A stretch of 64,000 nucleotides of DNA from JAGNLV01 sp964612145 (GTDB lineage Bacteria; Zixibacteria; MSB-5A5; GN15; FEB-12), in NCBI GenBank assembly GCA_964612145.1, contig CAZTBP010000006.1, positions 124,001 through 188,000 on the forward strand, given 5' to 3'. This document shows positions 18,735 to 27,199 of the stretch, piece by piece. Below the pieces are notes generated by a model. It made no database searches, was not told the DNA's origin, and saw only the letters and a list, made by a program, of their open reading frames with translations. Made by a program: the position numbers and the translations under genes. Numbering within the stretch: position 1 is the stretch's first letter; each line of letters opens with the position of its first letter.

Positions 18735-20540
18735 ATGACACCAACGGACAACCCGGCGTCGGTCGCGGAGCCGAAAAAGGGGAAAAATGCTGGCAAGGTC
18801 GCCTATTCTGACAACCCATTCATCTCAGGCCTCCCGGCCCACCTTAAGCAATTCATCGTCGACCAGAATTACGAGGCCTACACACCGGTCAACCATGCCG
18901 TCTGGCGATATGTCATGCGGCAAAACTTCGCCTTCCTGAAAGACTACGCGCACGAGGCGTATTCCGAGGGCCTCCGCAAAACCGGTATCGGCATCGACAA
19001 GATTCCTTCAATCGAAAATATGAACGAAATCCTCGGCAAAATCGGCTGGGCCGCAGTGCCGGTCGACGGTTTCATTCCGCCCGCCGCCTTTATGGAATTC
19101 CAGGCCTACCGCGTGCTGGTTATCGCAGCCGACATGCGCCAGATCAATCACATCGAGTACACCCCGGCACCCGATATCATCCATGAGGCCGCCGGCCACG
19201 CGCCTATCATCGCCGACCCCGAATACGCCGAGTACCTGCGCCGCATTGGCGAGATCGGCTCCAAAGCGATGTCGTCCAAAAAAGACTACGAACTGTATGA
19301 AGCCATCCGGCACCTCTCGATCCTCAAGGAACTCGATGATCCCGACCCGGCCGAGGTCGAAAAAGCCGAAAAGGATGTCGAGTACAAGCAGGACAACCTC
19401 GGTGATCCCTCGGAGATGGCCCGCCTGAGCCGCCTGCACTGGTGGACAGTCGAATACGGCCTCATCGGTGATCTGGAGAACCCCAAAATCTATGGCGCCG
19501 GTTTACTCTCCTCGATCGGCGAGTCGGCGAGCTGCCTCAAAGCTGATGTCAAAAAGATTCCATATAACCTCGACACCCAGAACTACGCCTTCGATATTAC
19601 CACCAAACAACCCCACCTGTTTGTCACACCAAGCTTCCAGCATCTGATCGACGTGCTCGAGGAGTTTGCCGACTCAATGGCGCTTCGCGTCGGCGGCTGC
19701 GAGGGCCTCTCCAAGGCAATCGAATGTAAAGCAGTCTCGACCGCCGAGTATTCCTCCGGCCTCCAGGTCTCCGGCGTCTTCACCGACTGCCGCTGCCAAG
19801 GTAACTCGGAACAACCCTGGTTTATCAAAACCGAAGGCGAATCGCAGCTATCGGTCGACGGCAAGCAGCTTGAAAATCACGGCCCCGACTACCACAAAGA
19901 TGGCTTCAGCTCTCCGGTCGGCCGGGTCAAAGGTGAAAACAAGCCGCTTGAACAAATGACCGAAACGGATCTCTCCGACCGAGGGCTCAAAATCGGCGGC
20001 GAAGTCACCCTCGAGTTTGAAAGCGGCGTCACAGTCAATGGGCAGCTCGACTCCACGACCTACCACAAGAACAAGCTCATCCTTATGACCTTCAGCAACT
20101 GCACCGTCACAGCCGGCGACCAAACCCTTTTCCAGCCTGACTGGGGCGTGTTTGATATGGCCGTCGGTGAGAAGATCACATCCGTCTTCGCCGGAGCCGC
20201 CGACAGATCAGCCTACCAGCATCCTTCACTCGTCGCCAAAGAACGCACCGTCAAAGTCGACTACGACGACAAGACCCGCGCCCTTTTCGGTCTGTATCAG
20301 AAGATTCGTGACATCCGCGACGGCAAGGCCAATGAAAGCGATCTCCCCGGTATCTGGGCGACGATCAGGGCCGAATACCCCAACGAATGGCTGGCGCCGC
20401 TGGATATTCTCGAAATCCTTACCGAGAAGAATATCCATCAGGACACTGCCAACGAAATCCGCGAGTACTTAGAAAAGAAAGCCGAGACCGACAAAGAACT
20501 GACCAAGTTGATCAACGACGGTCTCACGCTGTTGAAATAG
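18735..20540 (+). CDS. phhA: Aromatic amino acid (phenylalanine) hydroxylase, long form
   Basis: A 601-residue pterin-dependent hydroxylase, probably converting phenylalanine to tyrosine. The catalytic domain is about residues 30-340. The Fe(II) facial triad is visible as H150 and H155 in PDIIHEAAGH and E240 in HWWTVEYGLI. The domain continues through GAGLLSSIGES. The C-terminal 250 residues or so (from about 350) form an extra domain absent from the roughly 260-300-residue proteobacterial PhhA; it is rich in beta structure near LKIGGEVTLEFESGVTVNGQL. No regulatory ACT domain is seen. The gene is coupled to pterin carbinolamine dehydratase 19 bp downstream, and the cofactor genes lie opposite at 21.1-23.6 kb. 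Confidence 0.93.
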   Translation: MTPTDNPASVAEPKKGKNAGKVAYSDNPFISGLPAHLKQFIVDQNYEAYTPVNHAVWRYVMRQNFAFLKDYAHEAYSEGLRKTGIGIDKIPSIENMNEILGKIGWAAVPVDGFIPPAAFMEFQAYRVLVIAADMRQINHIEYTPAPDIIHEAAGHAPIIADPEYAEYLRRIGEIGSKAMSSKKDYELYEAIRHLSILKELDDPDPAEVEKAEKDVEYKQDNLGDPSEMARLSRLHWWTVEYGLIGDLENPKIYGAGLLSSIGESASCLKADVKKIPYNLDTQNYAFDITTKQPHLFVTPSFQHLIDVLEEFADSMALRVGGCEGLSKAIECKAVSTAEYSSGLQVSGVFTDCRCQGNSEQPWFIKTEGESQLSVDGKQLENHGPDYHKDGFSSPVGRVKGENKPLEQMTETDLSDRGLKIGGEVTLEFESGVTVNGQLDSTTYHKNKLILMTFSNCTVTAGDQTLFQPDWGVFDMAVGEKITSVFAGAADRSAYQHPSLVAKERTVKVDYDDKTRALFGLYQKIRDIRDGKANESDLPGIWATIRAEYPNEWLAPLDILEILTEKNIHQDTANEIREYLEKKAETDKELTKLINDGLTLLK

Positions 20541-20559
20541 ACAAAGGATTGTTACTGTT

Positions 20560-20898
20560 ATGGCTGATAATCTGACTCAGAAAAAATGTGCACCGTGCGA
20601 AGGCGGCGTTGACCCCATGACCCGCGAGGACTTCGAACCATACCTCGACCAAGTCAGCCAGTGGGATATCGTCGAGAACGACAAGAAGATCGAACGCAAC
20701 TTCCAGTTCAAGGACTTCCCGCAGGCACTTGAATTCGTCAACAAAGTCGGCGACATCGCCGAAGACGAGGGCCACCATCCCGACATCTTCATCCACAGCT
20801 GGAACAACGTGAAGATCAGCCTCTGGACCCACGCTATCGGCGGCCTTTCGATCAACGACTTCATCGTCGCCACCAAAGTCGACAAGGTCAAAGTCTAA
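20560..20898 (+). CDS. phhB: Pterin-4a-carbinolamine dehydratase
   Basis: A 112-residue PCD family enzyme that recycles the oxidised pterin made by phenylalanine hydroxylase. The family signature is EDEGHHPDIFIHSWNNVKI, where the His-His pair and the following His are catalytic; the preceding FKDFPQALEFVNKVGDIA is also typical. The N-terminal segment KKCAPCEGGVDPM has a CXXC whose meaning is unclear but which is common in PCDs. It is 19 bp after phhA and closes the operon. Confidence 0.96.
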   Translation: MADNLTQKKCAPCEGGVDPMTREDFEPYLDQVSQWDIVENDKKIERNFQFKDFPQALEFVNKVGDIAEDEGHHPDIFIHSWNNVKISLWTHAIGGLSINDFIVATKVDKVKV

Positions 20899-20966
20899 CG
20901 AAGTTGTCTTACTATAATGAATATGTCTTGATGTTACGAAATGAATGCAGTGTAACGAAGACGTAG

Positions 20967-20989
20967 CCCACGCACCTTCGGTGCGTGGG
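20967..20989. repeat. Small palindromic repeat, CACGCACC family, copy 3
   Basis: Perfect 10-bp arms CCCACGCACC (20967-20976) and GGTGCGTGGG (20980-20989) with a 3-nt TTC loop, between the convergent phhB and SDR genes. It may also work as a bidirectional stop signal, although no T-run follows. Confidence 0.75.
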
Positions 20990-21019
20990 GCCACTTCCTA
21001 CATAGGCCAGGAGCCGCAG

Positions 21020-21044
21020 GGCAGAACTCTTCAGCAGTTCTGCC
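21020..21044. repeat. Palindrome GGCAGAACT/AGTTCTGCC
   Basis: Perfect 9-bp arms (21020-21028 and 21036-21044) with a 7-nt loop CTTCAGC, 31 bp after the CACGCACC repeat. Sequence differs from that family. Like it, the element sits between convergent genes. Confidence 0.65.
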
Positions 21045-21107
21045 TCCTTCTTTGACGGATACCTTTTTCTAACTGCGTCCAGACCCGCCCCGGTATCAAA
21101 CGCAACA

Positions 21108-21800
21108 CTACAAATTCCCGCCTAAATTCCCCACGCTGATACTATCCACTAACACCCCCGACGGCCGGTCCAGCGCATACGCGATCGACTCGGCAACCTC
21201 GCGCGGATCCAGCATCCCCTCACGGTTCCACTCCCCCGGGACTTCATCCCACAAATCGGTCGCGGTTGCCGCCGGATAAATATCAATCACCCGTATCCCG
21301 CGCGGACGCATCTCCTCCCGAAGTATTCGCGAGAACCCCTCCAGCGCCGCCTTGCTCGCCGTGTACGCCGACCATTCCGGGAACGACACCTTGCACGCCA
21401 CCGACAGCAGGTTCACAATCGCCGCCCCCTCCCCCATTTTGCCCATCAGCTTTTGCGTAAGCATGAACGGCGCCGTGAGATTCACCGCCATCGTCTGCTC
21501 CCACGCCTCGAGCGTGAGCTTCTCCACCGCCGCCACGTTGGACAAACCGGCATTGTTCACGAGGACATCCAGCGACTCACCGCTCACCCCTGCCGCCAGC
21601 GCTTCGATCCCGGATTTCGTTGTCAGGTCGCCTACAATCAACTCCGGCCGTCCGCCTGCACTCTGAACCAGCTCCGCCGTCTTGCGCAGCGCCTCTTCAT
21701 CACGACCGTTCAAAATCAAACGGCGCCCCGAGGCGGCCAGCCGCACCGCTGTCGCGCGGCCAATCCCGCGACTCGCACCCGTTACTACTATCGTGTTCAT
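21108..21800 (-). CDS. SDR-family oxidoreductase, candidate sepiapterin-reductase-like
   Basis: A 230-residue classical short-chain dehydrogenase. Nucleotide site TGASRGIGRATA, LVNNAGLSN, catalytic Ser in VNLLSVACKV, and YTASKAA with Tyr and Lys. An Arg-rich patch after the first strand (NGRDEE) suggests NADP(H). By sequence the substrate is open; annotation pipelines would call it a generic SDR. Because it is third in a tight operon with folE and the PTPS-like gene (23-28 bp spacings) and opposite phenylalanine hydroxylase, I infer reduction of 6-pyruvoyl-tetrahydropterin or sepiapterin to the hydroxylase cofactor. Confidence 0.9.
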   Translation of the reverse strand: MNTIVVTGASRGIGRATAVRLAASGRRLILNGRDEEALRKTAELVQSAGGRPELIVGDLTTKSGIEALAAGVSGESLDVLVNNAGLSNVAAVEKLTLEAWEQTMAVNLTAPFMLTQKLMGKMGEGAAIVNLLSVACKVSFPEWSAYTASKAALEGFSRILREEMRPRGIRVIDIYPAATATDLWDEVPGEWNREGMLDPREVAESIAYALDRPSGVLVDSISVGNLGGNL

Positions 21801-21823
21801 ACCTCTATCTCCGGGTTTTTGAT

Positions 21824-23053
21824 TTACGATTCCTCGACATTTCGCCGCAACGTAAACCGATTATTCGGTGTCTCCCACAGCCGCAGCCGATACAGCGACT
21901 TCCCGATCCCATCCTCCACCCGCGGCCAGAGCATTATCACGATATTCTCACCCGTGCTCGGCGCATCGTTGAAATCGTCAGTATCCTCATCGAGATGCTT
22001 CCATGCCCACGGTTCCAGCCCCTTGTCCACACCTGCCATCAGGTCCGTGAGCGGGAAAAGCGTCCCGCTTTGCTCATCGATCTCACCGTCAATCGCCGGT
22101 TCCACTATATACCGATGCCCATGCCCGGCCGGATTGTTACACTTCCCGTAAACCTCTTTGTTCTCAGCATCCGACAGCTTCGGGCTGTGAAGCCGATGCG
22201 CGGCTCGAAACTCCGATCGCATGCCCATCACCAGCCGCCCGTCCTTGAGACACTCGGCATAGAACCACGGGTTCTCCCACAGGCGGATCCGCTGTATCGG
22301 CAAACGGTTCGATAACCGCTCGAAAATGAAGGAGGCCAGCGACTCCGTCGTAATCGCCACTTTCTTCAACTCCGGCACGTCACTATTAAGATTCCGGTGA
22401 TCCAGCAGCTTGTGCAGCGACCCAAGCGCCTTCTGGCTCTCACTCGGCGCCACTATCATGCCATTTTTCGTATCAACTTCACCGTAAACAGTCGCCCGCA
22501 GATAATAGTGATGACCGTGTCCGGACTCATCCGCCGCACTCCCGAACAACCGCTTGTTCTCCTGCTCCGTCAGATGCGGCGACCACGTCCGCCGCGCCGC
22601 CGAGAACTGCAGTCCGTAATGACGCTCCACCCGCCCGTCGGCAATCACCGTCGCTCGCTCCTCCGGCGACACAATCAGGTGCACCGCCACAAGATCCGCC
22701 GCCTCATTCTTGAAAAGCGGCGCGGCATCGGCCAACAGATGCCTCGCCACGTTTTCCGGCGTCGGCACGATTATATCAAACGGCTTCGTATCGACATTGA
22801 GATACTTATGGTCGTACCGCTCGGACAGCAGCTTTTTGATTCGGTCCTTAATGACGGTAACATTAATGACCATCCCGTTCTTGTCGTCCACATCGCCGTG
22901 GAAAACGAAGTATGCTTCAAAATTCCCGCCGTAACCGTGCTTTCCGCCGGCGGCCTGTCCGAAAAACTGCTCGTTTTCTTGCTGTGTCCAGCCCGGTTGA
23001 AAGTGTCGATATGAGAGTGAAATTTCGAATTTTTTGCTGATGGTCAAATACAT
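21824..23053 (-). CDS. Triple-domain 6-pyruvoyl-tetrahydropterin synthase homologue
   Basis: A 409-residue protein made of three tandem PTPS/QueD domains, about 1-140, 141-275 and 276-409; single-domain relatives have about 120-150 residues. Domain three keeps the Zn ligands H286, H311 and H313 (FRAAHRL, GHGHRY) and the nucleophile C305. Domain two has HGH (179-181), but R154 replaces the first His and A173 the Cys. Domain one has Y15 for the first His, HGY for HGH, and Ala for Cys. So one site looks active and two degenerate. PTPS enzymes work as hexamers, and three fused domains could give a fixed trimer. It lies 28 bp after folE, 23 bp before the SDR. Confidence 0.9.
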   Translation of the reverse strand: MYLTISKKFEISLSYRHFQPGWTQQENEQFFGQAAGGKHGYGGNFEAYFVFHGDVDDKNGMVINVTVIKDRIKKLLSERYDHKYLNVDTKPFDIIVPTPENVARHLLADAAPLFKNEAADLVAVHLIVSPEERATVIADGRVERHYGLQFSAARRTWSPHLTEQENKRLFGSAADESGHGHHYYLRATVYGEVDTKNGMIVAPSESQKALGSLHKLLDHRNLNSDVPELKKVAITTESLASFIFERLSNRLPIQRIRLWENPWFYAECLKDGRLVMGMRSEFRAAHRLHSPKLSDAENKEVYGKCNNPAGHGHRYIVEPAIDGEIDEQSGTLFPLTDLMAGVDKGLEPWAWKHLDEDTDDFNDAPSTGENIVIMLWPRVEDGIGKSLYRLRLWETPNNRFTLRRNVEES

Positions 23054-23081
23054 AGTTCCCTCATCAGGTTAACAGGTCCTC

Positions 23082-23630
23082 CTACTTATTGATCAGGCTG
23101 AAGAACTCCGCTCGTGTCGCTGTATCGTCGTGGAACTCACCGGTGAGGTATGAGGTCGTCATTGTCGAGTTCTGCTTTTCCACCCCGCGCATCATCATAC
23201 ATAAATGCTTGGCCTCGATCACAACGGCGGCTCCGTAACCGTCCGTGTACTGCTGAATTGTCTCCCCAATCTGCTTGGTCAGCTTCTCCTGAATCTGGAG
23301 CCGCCGCGCAAACGCATCGACCACCCGTGCCACTTTCGACAACCCCAGCACTTTTTTGTTCGGTATATACCCCACATGACACTTGCCGATAAACGGCAGC
23401 AGGTGGTGCTCACACAACGAGTACAACTCGATATTGCGGACAACCACCATCTCCTGGGTGTCAGCCTCAAACAGCGCGTTGTTAATCAGCGCATCGATAT
23501 CCTCACTGTATCCCTTGGTAAGAAATTCAAACGCCCGCGCAGCCCGGCGCGGCGTGTCCTTGAGACCATCACGGTCCGGGTTCTCACCAATGAGTTCCAA
23601 CAGCTCACGATACAACTTTTCAGTCGACAT
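23082..23630 (-). CDS. folE: GTP cyclohydrolase I
   Basis: A 182-residue FolE that makes dihydroneopterin triphosphate from GTP. The Zn site is intact: CEHHLLPFIGKCHVGYIP and the later HLCMMMRGV. ENPDRDGLKDTPRRAARAF and GLSKVARVVDAFARRLQ are standard. Start set at the ATG for MSTEKLYREL; the longer frame has an unrelated N-terminus. First gene of a three-gene pterin operon, so the product probably serves phenylalanine hydroxylase as well as, or instead of, folate. Confidence 0.97.
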   Translation of the reverse strand: MSTEKLYRELLELIGENPDRDGLKDTPRRAARAFEFLTKGYSEDIDALINNALFEADTQEMVVVRNIELYSLCEHHLLPFIGKCHVGYIPNKKVLGLSKVARVVDAFARRLQIQEKLTKQIGETIQQYTDGYGAAVVIEAKHLCMMMRGVEKQNSTMTTSYLTGEFHDDTATRAEFFSLINK

Positions 23631-23752
23631 AACGGTTTTCCTTATTTCACGATCATTTGTTGAACAAGACAAAGCGGGCAGAGTTTCGATGGAGCCTGCC
23701 GTCGACGATAGTATACGCCGCACTCGGTCAAGATACAATTGCAATCAGGGGT

Positions 23753-24763
23753 TCAAAGCGGACGCGACGGCAACCCGTCAACCTCGCGGACCAGCGAACG
23801 TATGTGTTCCGGCGTCGTCCCACAGCATCCCCCGACTACATTAAGCAGTCCCGACTCGGCAATCTCTCGCATCGCCGAGGCAAACATCTCCGGATCATCC
23901 GGATAGATCCCGTTCTCATCCGGAATCCCCGCACTCGGATACAACGCCAAAGCCGTGCCCGTCAACGTTGTCAAATCCTGCAGCGGCTTCACCATGCCAA
24001 CGACGCCCCATCCGCAGTTAAACCCGATACAAAACGGTTCAAACTGCTCCGCAGTCGTGACAAAATCCCTGATCGATTCCCCGCCGAGAAGCCCCGTCCC
24101 CTCTTTATTCGGCGTCGCCGAAATCCACAGCGGAATCTCTGCGCCGGCCTCATGCAAAGCCGCCCCGACCGCCTCGCAGGCCGCCGCCATTCCCGCCGTG
24201 TGAAACATGGTTTCCACCAGCAGGATATCCACGCCGCCTCTTATCAGCGCGCCCGCCTGCACCCGCCAGGCATCAATGAGGGTGTCTCTTTCAATATGAC
24301 GGAACCCCGATGTCTCCTGCGTGTCAACATCAGACGGAACCGCATCAGTCGGACCAATCACACCCGCGATGAACACCCGACGGTCCGGATCGTGCAACAG
24401 GTACTCATCGATCGTCCTGCGCGCGAGATCCGCCGCTTCCATATTCAGCCGCTCGACCAGCGCATCGGTCCCATACCGCACCTGCATGACCCGATTCGAA
24501 TTGAGCGTGTTGGTGCAGATAATATCCGCCCCCGCGTTGATGTACGCCCGATGAACCGTCTCGATAAGGTCCGGCCGCGTTAATGTGAGGAAATCAAAAT
24601 TCCCTGACAGCGTTTTATCATGACCGGCCAATTCCTCCCCGCGGAACTCCTCCTCCGCGAGGTGATGCCCCTGCAGCACGGTCCCCATCGCACCATCAAG
24701 AATCAGCAGTTGCTCGTCAAGTGCCTTCTGCAGCAAACTTAGACTCGATGGAACCATACGCAA
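23753..24763 (-). CDS. Stand-alone MetH-type homocysteine S-methyltransferase domain
   Basis: A 336-residue protein matching the N-terminal homocysteine-binding barrel of MetH: ILDGAMGTVLQ, EEEFRGEELAGH, LSGNFDFLTLTRPDLI, INAGADIICTNTLNSNRV. The Zn cysteines are intact in GFNCGWG and VVGGCCGTTP. No folate, cobalamin or activation domain follows, so the methyl donor could be S-methylmethionine, betaine, a corrinoid protein encoded elsewhere, or methyl-folate with split MetH parts. An alternative ATG lies two codons in. It ends 122 bp before the folE start and starts 18 bp after the antiporter gene, so it may share a transcript with either. Confidence 0.88.
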   Translation of the reverse strand: MRMVPSSLSLLQKALDEQLLILDGAMGTVLQGHHLAEEEFRGEELAGHDKTLSGNFDFLTLTRPDLIETVHRAYINAGADIICTNTLNSNRVMQVRYGTDALVERLNMEAADLARRTIDEYLLHDPDRRVFIAGVIGPTDAVPSDVDTQETSGFRHIERDTLIDAWRVQAGALIRGGVDILLVETMFHTAGMAAACEAVGAALHEAGAEIPLWISATPNKEGTGLLGGESIRDFVTTAEQFEPFCIGFNCGWGVVGMVKPLQDLTTLTGTALALYPSAGIPDENGIYPDDPEMFASAMREIAESGLLNVVGGCCGTTPEHIRSLVREVDGLPSRPL

Positions 24764-24781
24764 CCTCTCAATCCAACAACC

Positions 24782-25945
24782 CTATTCCTGTAAATAGATC
24801 TCATTGGCCCGGCCAAGCGCAAGCCGTGTCAGAAACGGCCCCGAGGCTTCATAGATTATGACCGATGACAAAACCACGGTTTCAATCACCTGCCCCATCT
24901 CCGGGTAGAACTGCCGCACGGTTATCGCCATCCCTATCGCTACCCCGGCCTGGGGAAACAGCGCCAGCCCTAAATTGCTGACCACCTGCGGTTCCGCTCC
25001 GAACTTCTTTCCCGCAAGATAAGCCCCAATCATCTTCCCCACCGGCCGCGTCAGCAGATAGCCAAGCCCAAGCAATCCCAGATGTGCCAGCGACTGAATA
25101 TGCAAACTCGCACCCGACAAAACGAAAAACGCGATGTAAAACGGCATCTCCGTCTGCCGCAGTTCCGCATAAACCAACCGGTGCATCATCGAAAGATTAT
25201 TCGTCACCGCCCCGATTACCAGGCACACAAACAGGTACGATATCCCCAGTTCTTTTGCCAGCCCAATCCCCAGCAGCAATCCACCAATAATGACCAGCAG
25301 TAGCTCCGATAGGTCATCGATCTTCTGCTCCCACAGCGTGATTAATCCGCCTACCAGTCCACCGACCACCAGCGCGCCGCCCAGCCCCTTGACAGCGTTC
25401 CAAACGACATCGGAAAGCACCTGCCCTTCCAGGTAGGCGAATAAATTAAAAAACATCGCAAACGACACGAGGCAAATGATGTTATTGAGCGCCACCACCG
25501 CCAGAAGCGTATCGGTCAACGGACCCCTTGCATAATACTCCCGAATGACCAGCAATGTCACCCCCGGAGCGGTCGCCATACTGATTGATCCCAGCACCAG
25601 CGAGATGGCATAATCACCGGTCAGCCACCACGTCACCCCGAATACCAGCACGAATGCCCCGGCACTCTCCGCCAGCGCGATATAAATGACCTTCATCCCC
25701 ATCGACCGCAAATGACCCAGCTCCACCTCGCCACCGATTGCAAAAAGAATCAGCCCAAGCGCAATATCATTGACAAGGTGAATATCAGCCAGCGTCGTGT
25801 CCGACAACAGACCTAACACCGACGGCCCGAAAATCAGGCCGGTGATCATATAGCCCGTCACCCGCGGCACCTTCAGCCTGTGAGACAGCTTGCCGCCAAG
25901 GAGTCCGATTAGTATGACAACGCCGACACTGAGGAGTTCGTACAT
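24782..25945 (-). CDS. CPA2-family cation:proton antiporter (membrane part only)
   Basis: A 387-residue integral membrane protein with about 11-12 hydrophobic segments. KVPRVTGYMITGLIFGPSVLG and LFAIGGEVELGHLR are the CPA2/Na+-H+ exchanger signatures, and LVLGSISMATAPGVTLLVI corresponds to the ion-site helix. There is no C-terminal TrkA_N domain, unlike the second antiporter at 46945. The gene ends 18 bp before the homocysteine methyltransferase gene on the same strand. Ion specificity cannot be told. Confidence 0.88.
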   Translation of the reverse strand: MYELLSVGVVILIGLLGGKLSHRLKVPRVTGYMITGLIFGPSVLGLLSDTTLADIHLVNDIALGLILFAIGGEVELGHLRSMGMKVIYIALAESAGAFVLVFGVTWWLTGDYAISLVLGSISMATAPGVTLLVIREYYARGPLTDTLLAVVALNNIICLVSFAMFFNLFAYLEGQVLSDVVWNAVKGLGGALVVGGLVGGLITLWEQKIDDLSELLLVIIGGLLLGIGLAKELGISYLFVCLVIGAVTNNLSMMHRLVYAELRQTEMPFYIAFFVLSGASLHIQSLAHLGLLGLGYLLTRPVGKMIGAYLAGKKFGAEPQVVSNLGLALFPQAGVAIGMAITVRQFYPEMGQVIETVVLSSVIIYEASGPFLTRLALGRANEIYLQE

Positions 25946-26075
25946 GGGCTTTCCCGGTAAATGATCGCGTCCGTCGTTCGACAGGCAATATCCATTCCCT
26001 GCAACTGATTGTCAAATAAGAATCTGGCAGTGATGGAGTATGCTCACGACGGCTTCAGTAGTGCCGCACCTCGAC

Positions 26076-26114
26076 AAAAAAACAGGCGGATCCGCCGATG
26101 GCGGACCCGCCTGT
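26076..26114 (-). terminator. Rho-independent terminator
   Basis: On the minus strand, a 15-bp stem with one mismatch (26082-26096 with 26100-26114) and a 3-nt loop is followed by seven T. It lies 61 bp after the small ORF that ends at 26176. Confidence 0.88.
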
Positions 26115-26175
26115 AGGGTGTGTATTCAGAAGTCAACACGAAGCCCGCTGACCCAATACAGATCAGCGATTGGTG

Positions 26176-26514
26176 CTAACTGCCCGAACGAACCACCACC
26201 GTCTGCACTTCCTGACCAGGCACGTTATAGACAGCCAAACGCACATCCGAGGCCTTCGGCAACGCGAACGAGATCACCGTGGTCGGATCGAACGATACGA
26301 GGACCTTATTGCCCAAGGATTCAGTGTACATCAGGTTGATGTCATCCCACTTCGTTTTAGCTGGGAAAGCAGCCTCAGACACATCGGGCGCACCAGTACA
26401 GCAAATTTCGTGATGAACTTGAACAAACGCATGCTTATCTCCACTTGTGCGAACCTCTGAAAATCCCTTAATCTCTTGTTGCTTCTTGTGTTCTGTAAAG
26501 TCTGATGAGTACAC
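26176..26514 (-). pseudogene. Remnant of a secretion-sorting-domain protein
   Basis: An open frame of 112 codons with a GTG start after AGGGG. Its last 50 codons, SFDPTTVISFALPKASDVRLAVYNVPGQEVQTVVV, match the first half of the FlgD-like/type IX sorting domain (compare FNPATNISFNLPTADHATLNVYNVRG in the protein at 49114), but the frame stops before the conserved WDGR and K-rich tail. There is no signal peptide. The first 60 residues match nothing I know. It is bounded by terminators on both sides, so it would need its own promoter. A decayed gene fragment is the best reading; a short functional gene is possible. Confidence 0.5.
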
Positions 26515-26528
26515 TGTGACGTCCCCTG

Positions 26529-26569
26529 AAAAAAAAGAGACCGGGTCTGCTCAGGGCTGACCCGATCTC
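26529..26569 (-). terminator. Rho-independent terminator of the fasciclin gene
   Basis: On the minus strand, arms GAGATCGGGTC (26559-26569) and GACCCGGTCTC (26537-26547) pair with one mismatch, followed by eight T (26529-26536). It begins 13 bp after the fasciclin stop codon. Confidence 0.9.
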
Positions 26570-26581
26570 AGAGCACAACCA

Positions 26582-27133
26582 CTATTTCAGGTCAGGCATG
26601 ATAACTTTGTCGATGACATGAATGACGCCGTTGGAAGCTGCAATATCAGCCTTCACAACCCTGGCGCCGTCAATCATAACCGTACCATCCTTAGTCTTGA
26701 TAGACACGTTCTGGCCCTGAAGTGTCTCAGCCTTGTCCAGCTGCACCACATCTTGAGCCATCACGCTGCCCGCCACAACATGGTAGGTCAGGATAGCCGT
26801 CAGCTTTTCTTTATCCTTCAGCAGCGCTTCCACGGTGCCTTCCGGCAGAGCGGCAAAGGCATCATCGGTCGGAGCAAAGACCGTGAACGGGCCCTCGCCG
26901 GACAACACCTCAACCAGACCCGCCGCCTTCACAGCCGCAATCAGGGTAGTGAACTGCTCGGCGTTGACAGCCGTCTGCACGATATTTACATCAGGCTTCG
27001 AAACGGCCGAAGCCTGCTGGACTTTCTCCTTCGTGCCGTGGGCAGCGGGCGAACTGCAATCATCGGCGCTAGCGCCGGTTCCAACGAGAGCCGCGATTGC
27101 TACGGCCGCAGTGAGAGTAGTAAGCTTTTTCAT
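26582..27133 (-). CDS. Exported fasciclin-domain protein
   Basis: A 183-residue secreted protein: signal peptide to about residue 23 (AALVGTGASA), a short Cys-containing linker, and one fasciclin (FAS1) domain from about 50 to 183. FAS1 signatures are FTTLIAAVKAAGLVEVLSGEGPFTVFAPTDDAFAAL, LTYHVVAG and NGVIHVIDKVIMP. FAS1 proteins are extracellular or periplasmic adhesion or surface proteins; the partner is unknown. The DUF378 gene lies 66 bp upstream on the same strand and may share the transcript. Confidence 0.93.
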   Translation of the reverse strand: MKKLTTLTAAVAIAALVGTGASADDCSSPAAHGTKEKVQQASAVSKPDVNIVQTAVNAEQFTTLIAAVKAAGLVEVLSGEGPFTVFAPTDDAFAALPEGTVEALLKDKEKLTAILTYHVVAGSVMAQDVVQLDKAETLQGQNVSIKTKDGTVMIDGARVVKADIAASNGVIHVIDKVIMPDLK

Positions 27134-27199
27134 GGTTCTCTTTCCCTAAAAGTTAAGTTCTGTTTACGGTTTTAAATTTTCGTCTGATTCTCCCGACCT

